Origin: JAAZHD01 sp012510895
GTDB taxonomy: Bacteria; Bacillota; Clostridia; Caldicoprobacterales; DTU083
Direction of reading: 5' to 3'
NCBI GenBank assembly: GCA_050951465.1
Contig: JBMNJC010000021.1
Location: 48,928 to 112,927, forward strand
Length of the DNA stretch: 64,000 bases
This document shows, in pieces, positions 37,056-46,391 of this stretch; position 1 is the first letter of the stretch; each line of letters opens with the position of its first letter. The notes beneath the pieces are model-generated. The model ran no database searches and was not told the DNA's origin. It saw only the letters and a list, made by a program, of their open reading frames with translations. A program made the position numbers and the translations under genes.

Positions 37056-37919
37056 TTAATCATCCTCAGAGGGGACATAGGTAAATGAAATTTCTACGCC
37101 GTCTGAGCTTACTCCTGTGAACTGATCACCCTTTATCGCATACCATTTCGGGCAATCCTTTGGAAAATCAGCTGATTCGCCGCCGGTCAGAAGCGAAGGT
37201 TTTGATGCTCCTTCTTCCACGCCAATTGCACCGTCCTCACCGCTTATTGCAATTTTATAAGCAATACTTGATCCGTCATCTTCCACGGCATAGATCTGAG
37301 CGACATAACCGAAAGATGTTTTATAATATTCCGAATAAAAGGTTTCTTTTCCATCTATGAATGATGTACATTTCAGCGAATCTGCCGTCTTGTCGTATAT
37401 GCCTTGCAGCTCCAGTTCTTTGCCTTCTTCATTTTTATACTTAATACTGTACTGATTTCCATCTTCACTGTACTTAATATCTTTAATACCTAGTATTCCC
37501 AGTGCAGAAGCAGCAGCTGTCTCTCCCACCCCGAAACTGGATGCAGGAACCATGGCTAAATCTATCATAAATAAACCAAGAAAGGACAATGAATCCATAG
37601 CTGTATCAGGGTTGCTTGCCAATGCATCAGAAATTTTGGTGATCACTTCGCCTTTGGCATTAGTATAATTGGTAAATGATTCTGAAGCGGTGGCAGGCGA
37701 GCCGGGACTGTCTGAACCTGTATTATCCGGTTTTTCCGTTTCAGTTTGCTTCTGTTCTTCCGGCTGTTCGGTTGCTTCTGATTTACCTTCGCTATCAGGC
37801 TTATTATCTCCAGAAGTAACATTCTTTCCGCCGCAGCCGACAAGCAGCATCACAGCCAAAATGATTGCAATCAATCTGTATAATAACTTGACAGGGCCCC
37901 TGGTTTTTTTAATAAGCAT
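37056..37919 (-). CDS. Secreted lipoprotein of unknown function
   Basis: 287 residues. The signal (LLYRLIAIILAVMLLVGCGG, lipobox LVGC, Cys at about 29) is followed by an acidic Ser/Pro/Thr linker (residues 35-80) and a mixed alpha/beta domain (SIKYKNEEGKELELQGIYD; YYKTSFGYVAQIYAVEDDGS). I recognise no family. It should be anchored outside the membrane. The 43-bp motif copy C is 194 bp upstream; a terminator follows. The long charged linker is like that of the lipoprotein at 28863, but the domains are not visibly alike. Confidence 0.8.
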   Translation of the reverse strand: MLIKKTRGPVKLLYRLIAIILAVMLLVGCGGKNVTSGDNKPDSEGKSEATEQPEEQKQTETEKPDNTGSDSPGSPATASESFTNYTNAKGEVITKISDALASNPDTAMDSLSFLGLFMIDLAMVPASSFGVGETAAASALGILGIKDIKYSEDGNQYSIKYKNEEGKELELQGIYDKTADSLKCTSFIDGKETFYSEYYKTSFGYVAQIYAVEDDGSSIAYKIAISGEDGAIGVEEGASKPSLLTGGESADFPKDCPKWYAIKGDQFTGVSSDGVEISFTYVPSEDD

Positions 37920-38112
37920 TTAACATTAACCTCCTTAGACTATAGACTGTTTCTTGCAGCTAAATGATTAATAACATGCTTTCTTTTTCTACATAACTTC
38001 ACATCCTCTTTCCATGCAAATTTAGTAAAAAACAGGTAAATAGTGACTTGAAAGAAAGTTAAGTATTGAATATGACTATATTATCATTTTATATATAGTC
38101 CTGCTGAGTGAA

Positions 38113-38155
38113 TAGTTGGAATATACTCATATTTAGTAACCATAATGTTATTTTT
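38113..38155. repeat. 43-bp conserved intergenic motif, copy C
   Basis: Begins TAGTTGGAATATACTCAT and ends ATAATGTTATTTTT; ungapped match to copies A and B, 194 bp upstream of the lipoprotein gene on the minus strand and just in front of the araC-type gene's terminator. Confidence 0.75.
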
Positions 38156-38166
38156 GCAATAAAAAA

Positions 38167-38184
38167 CAGGCCTGTCCCGGCCTG
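38167..38184 (-). terminator. AraC-type gene terminator
   Basis: CAGGCC-GGGACA-GGCCTG on the minus strand followed by TTTTTTATT, 30 bp behind the stop at 38215. Confidence 0.85.
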
Positions 38185-38214
38185 ATGAATACTATCATAT
38201 TCCCTTGTTATGTT

Positions 38215-38988
38215 TTATTTTACCGCATTCTTGTATTCGGAAGGGCTTACACCGACTTTCTTTTTAAACAGCCTTGCAGAATAACCATTGTAATTCATAT
38301 TGCATACTGCAAAAGCCTGAGAGACAGAGAGATTGGTATCTCTGAGAATCTCCTTCAGTTTGCTGATTTTATAATCAATGTAATACTCATAAGGAGTCAT
38401 GCCTGTATGCTTTTTAAATAGTTTCGTAAAATGAGATTTGCTCAGATAAGCTGCCTTTGCAACTTTTTCAGCATCAAAAGGCTCCTTCCAATGGGTTCTA
38501 ATGTAGTGTTTGCCGCGTCCAATTTCTGCCTTGCCCTTATATACGGTTTTAAAGATGAAAACTGCCGCAAAGTATTCTGTTCTGCCTTCATTATTAACCA
38601 ATGGGAAACATGTGATGTCTGAAATTATAGTTTTGAGGTCCCTTTCCTCTACATCATAGTACCGCATCATATCATCATAGGATGCAGTGAAATCGATAAG
38701 ATGAACAGTTTTGCCTTTTAATACCTGTCTGATTTGTTCTGTGGCGCCAATTTCCTGTACAATGGGATCTTCAAAAACATTATACTTTCCTATATGTGCT
38801 TCTCTGCTTTTTATTCCAATCATCCTAAGAGCCGCATCATTAATCATTCTTGCCGTACCGTCATGAGAAAAAATCTGAATGGGATAGGGAAAAGACTCAA
38901 ACAACCTATAAAATAATTCCTGCTCGTCAAATTTTTGCATCAGACTATCGGGTATTCCGTCTCGAGTGTTCTCATCATAATAACTCAT
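38215..38988 (-). CDS. AraC-family regulator with N-terminal PAS domain
   Basis: 257 residues. A PAS-like sensor (ESFPYPIQIFSHDGTARMIN, residues 32-150) precedes a standard AraC double HTH (FDAEKVAKAAYLSKSHFTKL; MTPYEYYIDYKISKLKEIL; LSVSQAFAVCNMNYNGYSAR; FKKKVGVSPSEYK). It probably activates a carbohydrate gene set in response to a small ligand or redox state. It is divergent from the beta-mannosidase gene, its most likely target, with about 200 bp between them. I see no convincing operator there. Confidence 0.9.
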   Translation of the reverse strand: MSYYDENTRDGIPDSLMQKFDEQELFYRLFESFPYPIQIFSHDGTARMINDAALRMIGIKSREAHIGKYNVFEDPIVQEIGATEQIRQVLKGKTVHLIDFTASYDDMMRYYDVEERDLKTIISDITCFPLVNNEGRTEYFAAVFIFKTVYKGKAEIGRGKHYIRTHWKEPFDAEKVAKAAYLSKSHFTKLFKKHTGMTPYEYYIDYKISKLKEILRDTNLSVSQAFAVCNMNYNGYSARLFKKKVGVSPSEYKNAVK

Positions 38989-39201
38989 GGATATACCTCA
39001 TTTCAAATGCATTTTAAGAAAGGTAATCATTCCTTTTAATATAAGTCACTTATTAAATTGATGATTCCGGATTGCTTTTATTAAAATTATATATGAATAT
39101 AAAGCTATTTACCATATAAAACTAAAAATATGCAATGACCATATATTAGAAATTTCAGTCAATTCCTTCAAAAGTACCCGGTAATAGTAGAAATTGATTT
39201 A

Positions 39202-41380
39202 ATGAACGCCGGTATACTGCCTGATATTTATTTTGGGAATAATGTCAAGCTGCTAAGACAATATGAATTCTACCGCTGGCGTTACGAAAAAACCTTTATC
39301 GCTCCTATGCTGGAAGAAGGCCAGCGTGCTTTTCTTCACTTCGGCGGGGTGGATTGCATTGCATTGTACGAATTGAATGGCAATAAGTTTGCAGAAAGTG
39401 ATAATGCACTGATAGATCACAGATTTGATGTAACAGATTTGCTTCTGGATGGGGAAAACCATTTGGCTGTTGATATTAAATCGCCTATTCTCCATGCCGC
39501 AAAACTCAAGTATGATGCTTACTCCAAAGCCTTAATCGGCTGTTATGAGGCTTTGTTTGTGCGGAAAGCCCCTTCTGCCTATGGATGGGATATTATGCCG
39601 CGTACAGTGTCGGCCGGAATATGGCGGGACGTGGTCCTGGAAATTGAAGAACCTAACGAAATTGAGGATCTGAGCCTTTCCGCTGCATACATACGGGGAA
39701 ATACAGCCTATATCGCATGCAGCTATCGGCTACACACTAATGTACATAATTATGAAGGCCTTTCACTCCGCATAACAGGCAGAATAAAAAATGAAGTTGA
39801 GTTTATTCATGAAACCCCTGTCAGATTTGTCAGCGGCAGGGCAGATTTTTATATTGAAAACCCGAAGCTATGGTGGCCCTTGGGTTATGGAGAGCCTAAT
39901 GTATATGATATTACCGCTGAAGTGCTGTGCAAGGGCAAACCAATAGCGGAATATAAGACATCCATGGGGGTCAGAACAGTTAAACTCGATCGCACAGAAA
40001 TTACCGATGCCCGGGGCGGTGAGTTCCGCTTTATTATAAATGGAGAACCTGTTTTCTGCAAAGGTTCCAACTGGGTACCCGCAGATGCTATGCACAGCCG
40101 TGACGCTTCCCGATACAAACGTATGCTGGAAATGTGGACAGATACCGGCAGCAATATATTAAGATGCTGGGGCGGCAATGTATATGAGGATCATGCGTTT
40201 TATGATTACTGCGACAGACACGGTATTATGGTATGGCAGGACTTTACCATGGCATGCGGGATGTATCCCATTGACGAAGAGTTTATGGCTGTAATGAGGC
40301 ATGAAGCTGAGTCTGTTGTAACCAAATTGAGAAATCATCCATCCATTATACTATGGAGCGGTGACAACGAATGCGATGAGTCTATATTAGCAGCAAATCT
40401 TGATCCGTCAATCAATCGGATTACAAGGGAAGTGCTGCCCCAGGTAGTTAACAGATTGGACCCCTACCGTCCCTATCTGCCTTCCTCGCCCTATATATCC
40501 CCTGAGGTATATAGGCTCGGAAAGGGTGATCGTTCCAGGATGGTACCCTTGATGCCGGAACAGCATTTATGGGGACCAAGGGATTATTATAAATCCACCT
40601 TTTATACCCAGGCGACCTCCCATTTCACCAGCGAAACAGGTTATCATGGGTGCAATAATTTATCTTCAATTAAAAAATTCATAAGCCAGGAAAAACTATG
40701 GCCCTGGCAGGATAATGATGAATGGCTGACCCATGCCTCTGAAATGTACGGCCAGGACGGGCCCTATGCATATCGCATTAAGCTGATGGCCGATCAGATT
40801 CATGAAATGTTCGGGTTTGATCCGGACAACTGGAGGACTTCTACTTGCTTCCCAGATTCTCAGGCAGAAGCCAAAAAATTTTCATCGAACTTACACGCTG
40901 CAAAAAATGGAGGCGCACCGGTGTGATCTGGTGAATATGATTGACGGCTGGCCTCAGTTCTCTGATGCTGTCGTCAGTTATGATTTTGGGAAGAAGCTGG
41001 CATATCACTATATTAAGCGTTCACAACAGCCCATCTGCCTGATGATGTCAGAACCCGAAAGCTGGCATGTTAAGCTTATGGCAGGAAATGACACATTATG
41101 CTCTAAACAAGGAACTTACAGGGTTTGGGACGGGGAAACTGATGAAACACTCTCGGAAGCAGTTTTACGGCCTTCGCCAATGCCACAACTGAGTGGACGC
41201 GTTCGTATATCTCACGGCGATCAGAAACTGATGCTCATTGAATGGACAGTAGACGGCATCCGCTCAGTTAACCACTATGTTTTAGGAATGCCGCCATTCA
41301 GTTTTGATCGGTATAAGGGTTGGCTTAAAAAAATTGCTGATCTGGACGGCAGCTTTGACGCCAGCCAAGTAGAAAAATAA
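39202..41380 (+). pseudogene. GH2 beta-mannosidase, 5'-truncated and frameshifted
   Basis: The GH2 architecture is clear: sugar-binding domain (RQYEFYRWRYEKTFIAP), immunoglobulin-like domain, and TIM barrel with acid/base WSGDNECDE (Glu of NE) and nucleophile HFTSETGYHG. This is the mannosidase rather than galactosidase pattern (VFCKGSNWVPADAMHSR). The first ATG (39202) lies about 40 residues inside the usual start; an upstream frame reading IVEIDLMNAG continues the homology to about 39170 but no start is visible. Near the 3' end one base is missing at about 40870-40876 and another at about 40927-40930; correcting both gives IELTRCKKWRRTGVIWWNMI and then the frame ending 41380. So it is inactive as written, or misassembled. 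Confidence 0.8.
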
Positions 41381-41495
41381 CTAGTCACCTTTACGGAAAA
41401 AATCTTTTTAACCATTCTATCCTTTGTATTTCAGCCGCCCATGGTGTAATATGGAATCGACCGGTCAATCATCCAACGGAAAGGAGATGATCGAT

Positions 41496-41528
41496 GTGAT
41501 TAAGTTGGGAAGGTGGTCTGCCCTGTAG
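41496..41528 (+). CDS. Possible 10-codon peptide ahead of a terminator
   Basis: GTG ATT AAG TTG ... TAG, behind AAGGAG with 9-bp spacing, encoding MIKLGRWSAL; an in-frame ATG at 41487 is alternative. A strong terminator starts nine bases after the stop. It may be a leader peptide of an attenuator or simply chance; there is no independent evidence of translation. Confidence 0.35.
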   Translation: MIKLGRWSAL

Positions 41529-41536
41529 CAGGCCAG

Positions 41537-41572
41537 GACGGGGGAGGCCGTTTATCCCTCCCCTGTCTTTTT
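41537..41572 (+). terminator. Strong intergenic terminator
   Basis: GACGGGGGAGG pairs with CCTCCCCTGTC around an eight- to nine-base loop, followed by TTTTTG. It is not behind any long gene except the beta-mannosidase 155 bp upstream. Confidence 0.8.
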
Positions 41573-41654
41573 GATATATTGACACATTTAATTTGGAGCT
41601 ATATAATTGCATTACAGGCTAAACCTGTAAATTCAGATGAAAGGGGTGCAGAAC

Positions 41655-41702
41655 ATGATTAAAAAAATCAGAATTCGCATTAAGGAGGCCGCACGCCTGT
41701 AA
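41655..41702 (+). CDS. Possible 15-residue basic peptide
   Basis: ATG behind AAAGGGGTG with good spacing; encodes MIKKIRIRIKEAARL. Like the peptide at 41496 it starts M-I-K and is followed by hairpins (41766-41832). A real small gene is possible but unproven. Confidence 0.4.
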   Translation: MIKKIRIRIKEAARL

Positions 41703-41765
41703 CTGAATAATATTTTTACATGCCTGTAACCATCATCTGACTGATCCCTAATAGAAATCCTTAAG

Positions 41766-41832
41766 ACACGAGAATGGTTATCGTGTTTTTTTGTTGCTTA
41801 AAAGTCCCAGGGATGGTTCCTGCGGGACTTTT
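41766..41832 (+). terminator. Two tandem hairpins behind the small ORF
   Basis: ACACGA/TCGTGT followed by seven T (41766-41792), then AAAAGTCCC/GGGACTTTT (41800-41832). The first is a classic terminator; the second has T's on both sides. Region 41381-41930 contains nothing else I can identify. Confidence 0.7.
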
Positions 41833-41930
41833 GATTCTTATAGCTGAAAAATACTGAGCGATATATCTGCTCATATAATTTAAATATACCCTAATCAATG
41901 CAAGTATACAGGAACGGAGGTGAAACCCAA

Positions 41931-42029
41931 ATGATTGATATGCAAACAGTATACAGAAAAGTTGAAACCACTCTTAAGGAGGTAACGATCATTGGGTTAC
42001 AAGAATGGAAAGGATGTACTTCCGTGTGA
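41931..42029 (+). CDS. Upstream ORF overlapping the CD3324-like gene
   Basis: 32 residues (MIDMQTVYRKVETTLKEVTI, then IGLQEWKGCTSV), with GGAGGTG nine bases before the ATG. It runs over the ribosome binding site and start of the next gene in another frame, an arrangement that could couple their translation. Confidence 0.45.
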   Translation: MIDMQTVYRKVETTLKEVTIIGLQEWKGCTSV

Positions 42030-42276
42030 ATTGCTGCAGGAGCTCCAGAAATATGTTCAGGGTGAACTGCTTTATATCCCAAAGAGTAAAAATGCCCGTG
42101 CAGGCTGGGGAGAAAATAACGGCACCCGGAATAAAATAAGAAGAAGAAATGAAGAAATACACCAAATGTACATCAAGGGAATGCGAATACAGGAACTGGT
42201 AGACAAATATCATTTATCAGAAGACAGCATCCGGAAAATAATAGTCAAGGTATCCCGTGAACAGACATATCCATAA
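41992..42276 (+). CDS. CD3324-like small HTH protein
   Basis: 94 residues from TTG 41992 with AAGGAGG upstream. The central region GWGENNGTRNKIRRRNEEIH and the C-terminal MRIQELVDKYHLSEDSIRKI form a Mor/resolvase-like helix-turn-helix; the N-terminal NGKDVLPCELLQELQKYVQG is the typical start of the clostridial CD3324 family. It is probably a DNA-binding regulator of unknown target. A bidirectional terminator follows. Confidence 0.8.
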   Translation: MGYKNGKDVLPCELLQELQKYVQGELLYIPKSKNARAGWGENNGTRNKIRRRNEEIHQMYIKGMRIQELVDKYHLSEDSIRKIIVKVSREQTYP

Positions 42277-42378
42277 ATAATAAGCAGTTTCGGCAATATG
42301 TAATTCATTGATTCAGGCTGTTATGTTATTTAGTTGCAGAAAAGCAAACCTTCTCCGAAAATGAAATAATGAGATAAA

Positions 42379-42414
42379 AGCTAAGAAAACAGGATTAATT
42401 CCTGTTTTCTTAGC
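42379..42414. terminator. Bidirectional terminator
   Basis: A 15-bp perfect stem (AGCTAAGAAAACAGG with CCTGTTTTCTTAGCT) between the convergent CD3324-like and GH110-like genes, flanked by T's on the plus strand. Confidence 0.85.
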
Positions 42415-42448
42415 TTTTCGGCCTGTTTTCCTCATTGAATCTTAATAT

Positions 42449-44344
42449 TTACTGAATTACCTTTTCAAACCCATGGTTGTTGAATATCCTTATATCCTCT
42501 GTGCTTGAGGGATCTGCATAAATACCTCTGTCGCAGACATCCATCGAAGTTTTCAGGTAATTTCCGCTTATTTCTACATTTGATGCCCGGGTTACCATAA
42601 TCGTCCCCTGCGCTGCAGCCTTTATTCCCGCACCTGTATCAGAAAAAGGCTGTGTATTGCTGTTTATAATTGTATTATTGCTGATTACAACACCTGATGC
42701 TGAGGCAGCCAATATGGCCAGTCCGGGGGTGTCGACTATTATATTATCCGTAATTCTAATATTTTTGTGAACCGGATAATCTCCTATTCCGGTTTTAGTA
42801 TCAACTACAAGGTTTATTGCTGCCATGTGCCGTCCACTTGGCCCTCTCTCCCACATAGCATAGTTGGCTCCTATTATTATATTGTTTTTCACTACAACAT
42901 TTTCGCAGCCAAAGCCTTCCTCCCAATAGTTGCAGTCTGTAGTCATTTGTATTGCCGCTGCCATTACGTTTTCGATCCTGTTGTTGATAACAAGCCCGTT
43001 GCTGGACTGAAGCAGCATTCCCCGGGCCCTGTGATCATGAAAATAATTATTTCTGATAAGAAAATTGTTAGATGCCCGAGAGAGATTGCCTGCATAATCT
43101 CCCTTCTTCAAAGTTGAAGGAATATCCTTGTCAAAGGTTATTGTAATGCTGCTGTCCCGGGGATTCAGCTTTCCTTTTTTAACAGTGAGGCGTGCATACT
43201 CCTCCAGATTCTCTTTTCTGTATAGAGCAATCTCATCTCCTTCATCAATAACAACGCCATAAAATCCTTTAGCCGACAGCTTAAGTGTTCTGCTGTCTTG
43301 TTTTTCTTCCACCTTCATCAGGGTACCATGAATATTTAACGCATCATCCCCCATATGGCTGAAATCACAATCCTCTATGATGATGTTCCCTATGGTGTCT
43401 TTAATGTGTATGCCATCAGCAGTTGTAGAAATCAGCTTATTGGTCCCCTCCCGCCTTTTAATCGTACAACCTGCAATCCTGAACCCGCTGTCGCAGCCGG
43501 CACCTATAAAACCCATTCCCGGACACTGGTAGATGGTAATGCCCTCAAAATGCAGGTTGCTGTTATTGTTCTTCATAAAATCGAAGGCATGGGCGTCATA
43601 AATATAATGTCTTAATAAAACTTCCGTTCCCGGTTTAAATACACTGAATGAAGGGGAGTAAAAGGTGTTATCACCTACCAGTTCCACATTTTCAGGATAG
43701 TAGCGCTCCAGTCCGTCCATTTTCCATTTCAGCTTTTTTATATCATATTCCGTGACTGCCTGGACGGGAGTATCCGATGTCACCCTATAATCTCCTGCCA
43801 CCCTGATTACTGTCCTTCCCCTTTTATCCAGTTCAGCCACACCGGGGGATGCCAGGGGCTGATCCCAGTCTATGACAAGGTTTTTGACAGCCGTCCGGTT
43901 GCAATTTATAAATTTGAATGCACCCAGAATATAATAAAACCTCAGCTCGGCTCCCTGTCCATTTATCACCATATTAGATAAATCGCTGAGGATAAAATGA
44001 GCACCCCCGTTTGAAGACTTCATGATATCAGGATCATCCAGATGGTATACCCTGTTATTGAATCGAAGTTCAGATGCCCCTTTGCGGGCAGCATCATTTA
44101 TTGCTGCAGTAATCGCTTTCCAATCTGAAACCTCGCCGATTTTATTTGTCTTGTAATCATCCACATATATAATAAGTTCCTTCTTTGGGTTTACAGGCTC
44201 AATGAAAGGAATAAAGTCATCATTTTCTTTTTTATTATCATGCATATTCACATTCATATCAGCACCGCCATGACATCCTGCTAAGAACAGAATAAAAGTA
44301 TATAATATTATTGAAACAATACTTTTGTATTTAAATGCCCTCAT
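42449..44344 (-). CDS. Exported parallel beta-helix protein, GH110-like
   Basis: 631 residues from ATG 44344 (GGAAGG eight bases upstream). Lipoprotein signal (YKSIVSIILYTFILFLAGC, lipobox LAGC). The rest is a right-handed beta-helix: repeated N-x-I/V-x-N-N patterns (FLIRNNYFHD; VVINNRIENV-like). The stretch around residues 260-330 (FDFMKNNNSNLHFEGITIYQ; PGMGFIGAG; STTADGIHI; SHMGDDALNIHG) matches the conserved core of GH110 alpha-1,3-galactosidases, including the paired Asp. It probably removes terminal alpha-linked galactose from glycans at the cell surface; an alternative is another beta-helix glycosidase or lyase. Confidence 0.75.
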   Translation of the reverse strand: MRAFKYKSIVSIILYTFILFLAGCHGGADMNVNMHDNKKENDDFIPFIEPVNPKKELIIYVDDYKTNKIGEVSDWKAITAAINDAARKGASELRFNNRVYHLDDPDIMKSSNGGAHFILSDLSNMVINGQGAELRFYYILGAFKFINCNRTAVKNLVIDWDQPLASPGVAELDKRGRTVIRVAGDYRVTSDTPVQAVTEYDIKKLKWKMDGLERYYPENVELVGDNTFYSPSFSVFKPGTEVLLRHYIYDAHAFDFMKNNNSNLHFEGITIYQCPGMGFIGAGCDSGFRIAGCTIKRREGTNKLISTTADGIHIKDTIGNIIIEDCDFSHMGDDALNIHGTLMKVEEKQDSRTLKLSAKGFYGVVIDEGDEIALYRKENLEEYARLTVKKGKLNPRDSSITITFDKDIPSTLKKGDYAGNLSRASNNFLIRNNYFHDHRARGMLLQSSNGLVINNRIENVMAAAIQMTTDCNYWEEGFGCENVVVKNNIIIGANYAMWERGPSGRHMAAINLVVDTKTGIGDYPVHKNIRITDNIIVDTPGLAILAASASGVVISNNTIINSNTQPFSDTGAGIKAAAQGTIMVTRASNVEISGNYLKTSMDVCDRGIYADPSSTEDIRIFNNHGFEKVIQ

Positions 44345-44542
44345 CACAAACACCTTCCCGGAACAAAACCAAATCTTTTCATTTCCTCCTCAGGCAAAGG
44401 CGGCTATTTCATACCTCTCCATATTCTTTACTCTTCGATCCTTCCGGAACGCATCCATTCCATATATAAAGACTTGTTAATAGTAGATAGTTCTACAAAT
44501 TAAAAGAAGAACCTTCATAAACATAATGATATTTTAAAAAAA

Positions 44543-44565
44543 ACACCCTGTTGATTACAGAGTGT
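44543..44565 (-). terminator. Acetyl esterase gene terminator
   Basis: ACACTCTGT-AATCA-ACAGGGTGT on the minus strand followed by TTTTTTT, 25 bp behind the stop. Confidence 0.85.
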
Positions 44566-44589
44566 TTTATGTATAGTCTACTAAACCAT

Positions 44590-45552
44590 CTACATGCCCA
44601 ACATGAACTGATATATAAGATCGTCAAAACCGGGAAGGCCTTCATGGCCGAAATCAGGATATATTTTCATTTCCTTTTTGCATTTCATCTTGTTATATGC
44701 TGCAAACTGAGTTGAGGGAGGACATATTGTATCCATAAGCCCTGTGCCCATTAAAACCTCTGCTTTAATTCTGGGAGCTAAAAACTGAATATCTATGTAC
44801 CCTAATTTAGTAAAGATTTCATCTTCTCTTTCATGGCGGGGATCAAAGTTTCTGAAATAGTAATTCAACTCATAATACGCATCCTTTGCCAGGTCCATTT
44901 CCCAAACCCGCTTGTAATCACTGAGGAAGGGGAAAATTGGAGCCGCACGTTTTATTCTGGATTCCAAAGCCGCACATGCTATGGTAAGTCCGCCGCCCTG
45001 ACTGCCGCCGAATGCGCCTACTCTGGTTTCATCCACTATGTCCATGTCCATTGCAATTCCTGCCAGCTGTGCGGTGTCCAAAAAGATGTTTCTGAATAAA
45101 AGTTTATGCGGATCTTCATCATCCAAACTGCGGATAATATGGCCTCTTAACGTACTTCCCTTTACTCCGCCTGTGTCTTCCGATTTTCCTCCCTGGCCTC
45201 TTACGTCCATAACAAATACACAGAAGCCTTCACAAACATATGCCAGCTTGTCCTGCCAATTGCCGCCATGACCCGAATATCCATGGAAGATAACAACAGC
45301 AGGACATTTTTCTTTAATCTTTCTGGGACGCAGAAACTTCGAATAAATCCTGGCTCCGCCTACTCCTGTAAAGTACATATCATAGCAGAGGGCAGAGGGA
45401 GTCTGAAAGGCTGCTTCTCTAAGCTCTATATCAGGATCTACAGCTTTCATTTCTGCAATGGCTTTATCCCAGTATTCATCGAAATCTGCCGGGCGCGGGT
45501 TTGTACCTTTATATACCTTTAACTCATTTAAGGGTTTGTCTACCATGGGCAT
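44590..45552 (-). CDS. Acetyl-xylan esterase / cephalosporin-C deacetylase (CE7)
   Basis: 320 residues from ATG 45552 (GAGGAG 11 bases upstream). CE7 marks: RGQGGKSEDTGG (the RGQ motif), nucleophile elbow FGGSQGGGL, and the terminal HEGLPGF (HE motif) with Asp in MGTGLMDTICPPST. The enzyme removes acetyl groups from short xylo-oligosaccharides and cephalosporin C; it has no signal peptide, so it acts on imported oligosaccharides. It forms hexamers in relatives. It fits with xylulokinase 6 kb downstream as part of xylan use. Confidence 0.93.
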   Translation of the reverse strand: MPMVDKPLNELKVYKGTNPRPADFDEYWDKAIAEMKAVDPDIELREAAFQTPSALCYDMYFTGVGGARIYSKFLRPRKIKEKCPAVVIFHGYSGHGGNWQDKLAYVCEGFCVFVMDVRGQGGKSEDTGGVKGSTLRGHIIRSLDDEDPHKLLFRNIFLDTAQLAGIAMDMDIVDETRVGAFGGSQGGGLTIACAALESRIKRAAPIFPFLSDYKRVWEMDLAKDAYYELNYYFRNFDPRHEREDEIFTKLGYIDIQFLAPRIKAEVLMGTGLMDTICPPSTQFAAYNKMKCKKEMKIYPDFGHEGLPGFDDLIYQFMLGM

Positions 45553-45686
45553 TATTATCACTTCTCCTCGTCTGTTTGCTGAATATATTCATCTTATAGC
45601 ACATAACAGTTACACCGTCAACAAAAACAAAGACAGCCATAATCAGCCGGTATAATGTATTACTGTCAGAAAGGAGAGAAGAGAAG

Positions 45687-46352
45687 CTAAACTTTTTTCA
45701 CAATCTTTCCGGCATCCTTTACAATGCTGTTTTCCGGTACATACCCCCTTACCGGGACAAGGGGATAAATAATGCTTCCTCTTCCTACAACGGTTCCCGG
45801 ATTCAAAACAGCCCCGCAGCCAATCTCAACCTGATCCCCTATGGCAGCCCCGAATTTCCGCAGCCCGGTTTGCATAATTTCACCATCGCACCGGACGCAC
45901 ACATTGCTCTTGTCGCATTTTACGTTTGACGTAACTGCCCCCGCACCCATGTGAGCCCTATAACCCAGTATTGAATCCCCCACATAGTTATAATGGGGAA
46001 CCTGAACTTCATCAAACAAAATGCAGTTTTTGAGCTCTGTGGAGTTTCCTATAACAGCACCCTCGCCCACCAGAACCTTCCCGCGGATAAAAGCGCAGTG
46101 CCGGACCTCAGCACCCCTGCCTATAATGCACGGTCCTGTTACAGAAGCACTTGGCGCTACCGTCGCATCCCTTGCTATCCAGACCTGCGGCTCTCTTTCC
46201 ATGTAGATATCCTTCGGCAGTGACCTTCCAAGGCTTATTATGAACTCCCCGATACCCTCCAGTGCCTCCCACGGGTATATGCAGCCGGACAAGAGCTGTG
46301 CGGCAAGAGTATGAGACAAATCAAACAACTTATTTACCTTTAGTTTTTCCAT
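45687..46352 (-). CDS. Left-handed beta-helix acyltransferase (GlmU C-terminal-like)
   Basis: 221 residues. From about residue 60 hexapeptide repeats run to the end (VAPSASVTGPCIIGRGAEVR; VLVGEGAVIGNSTELKNCIL; VEIGCGAVLNPGTVVGRGSI). The active-site-like HYNYVGDSILG and the NVKCDK loop resemble the acetyltransferase half of GlmU and archaeal-type GlcN-1-P acetyltransferases, without the uridylyltransferase domain. It begins 39 bp behind the XRE-GlmM fusion gene on the same strand, so the pair could make GlcNAc-1-phosphate from GlcN-6-phosphate. The acceptor is inferred from this neighbour. Confidence 0.8.
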   Translation of the reverse strand: MEKLKVNKLFDLSHTLAAQLLSGCIYPWEALEGIGEFIISLGRSLPKDIYMEREPQVWIARDATVAPSASVTGPCIIGRGAEVRHCAFIRGKVLVGEGAVIGNSTELKNCILFDEVQVPHYNYVGDSILGYRAHMGAGAVTSNVKCDKSNVCVRCDGEIMQTGLRKFGAAIGDQVEIGCGAVLNPGTVVGRGSIIYPLVPVRGYVPENSIVKDAGKIVKKV

Positions 46353-46391
46353 TCAGGCAGCAGCTCCTTTTCAATTTAAATTGGATTATGC

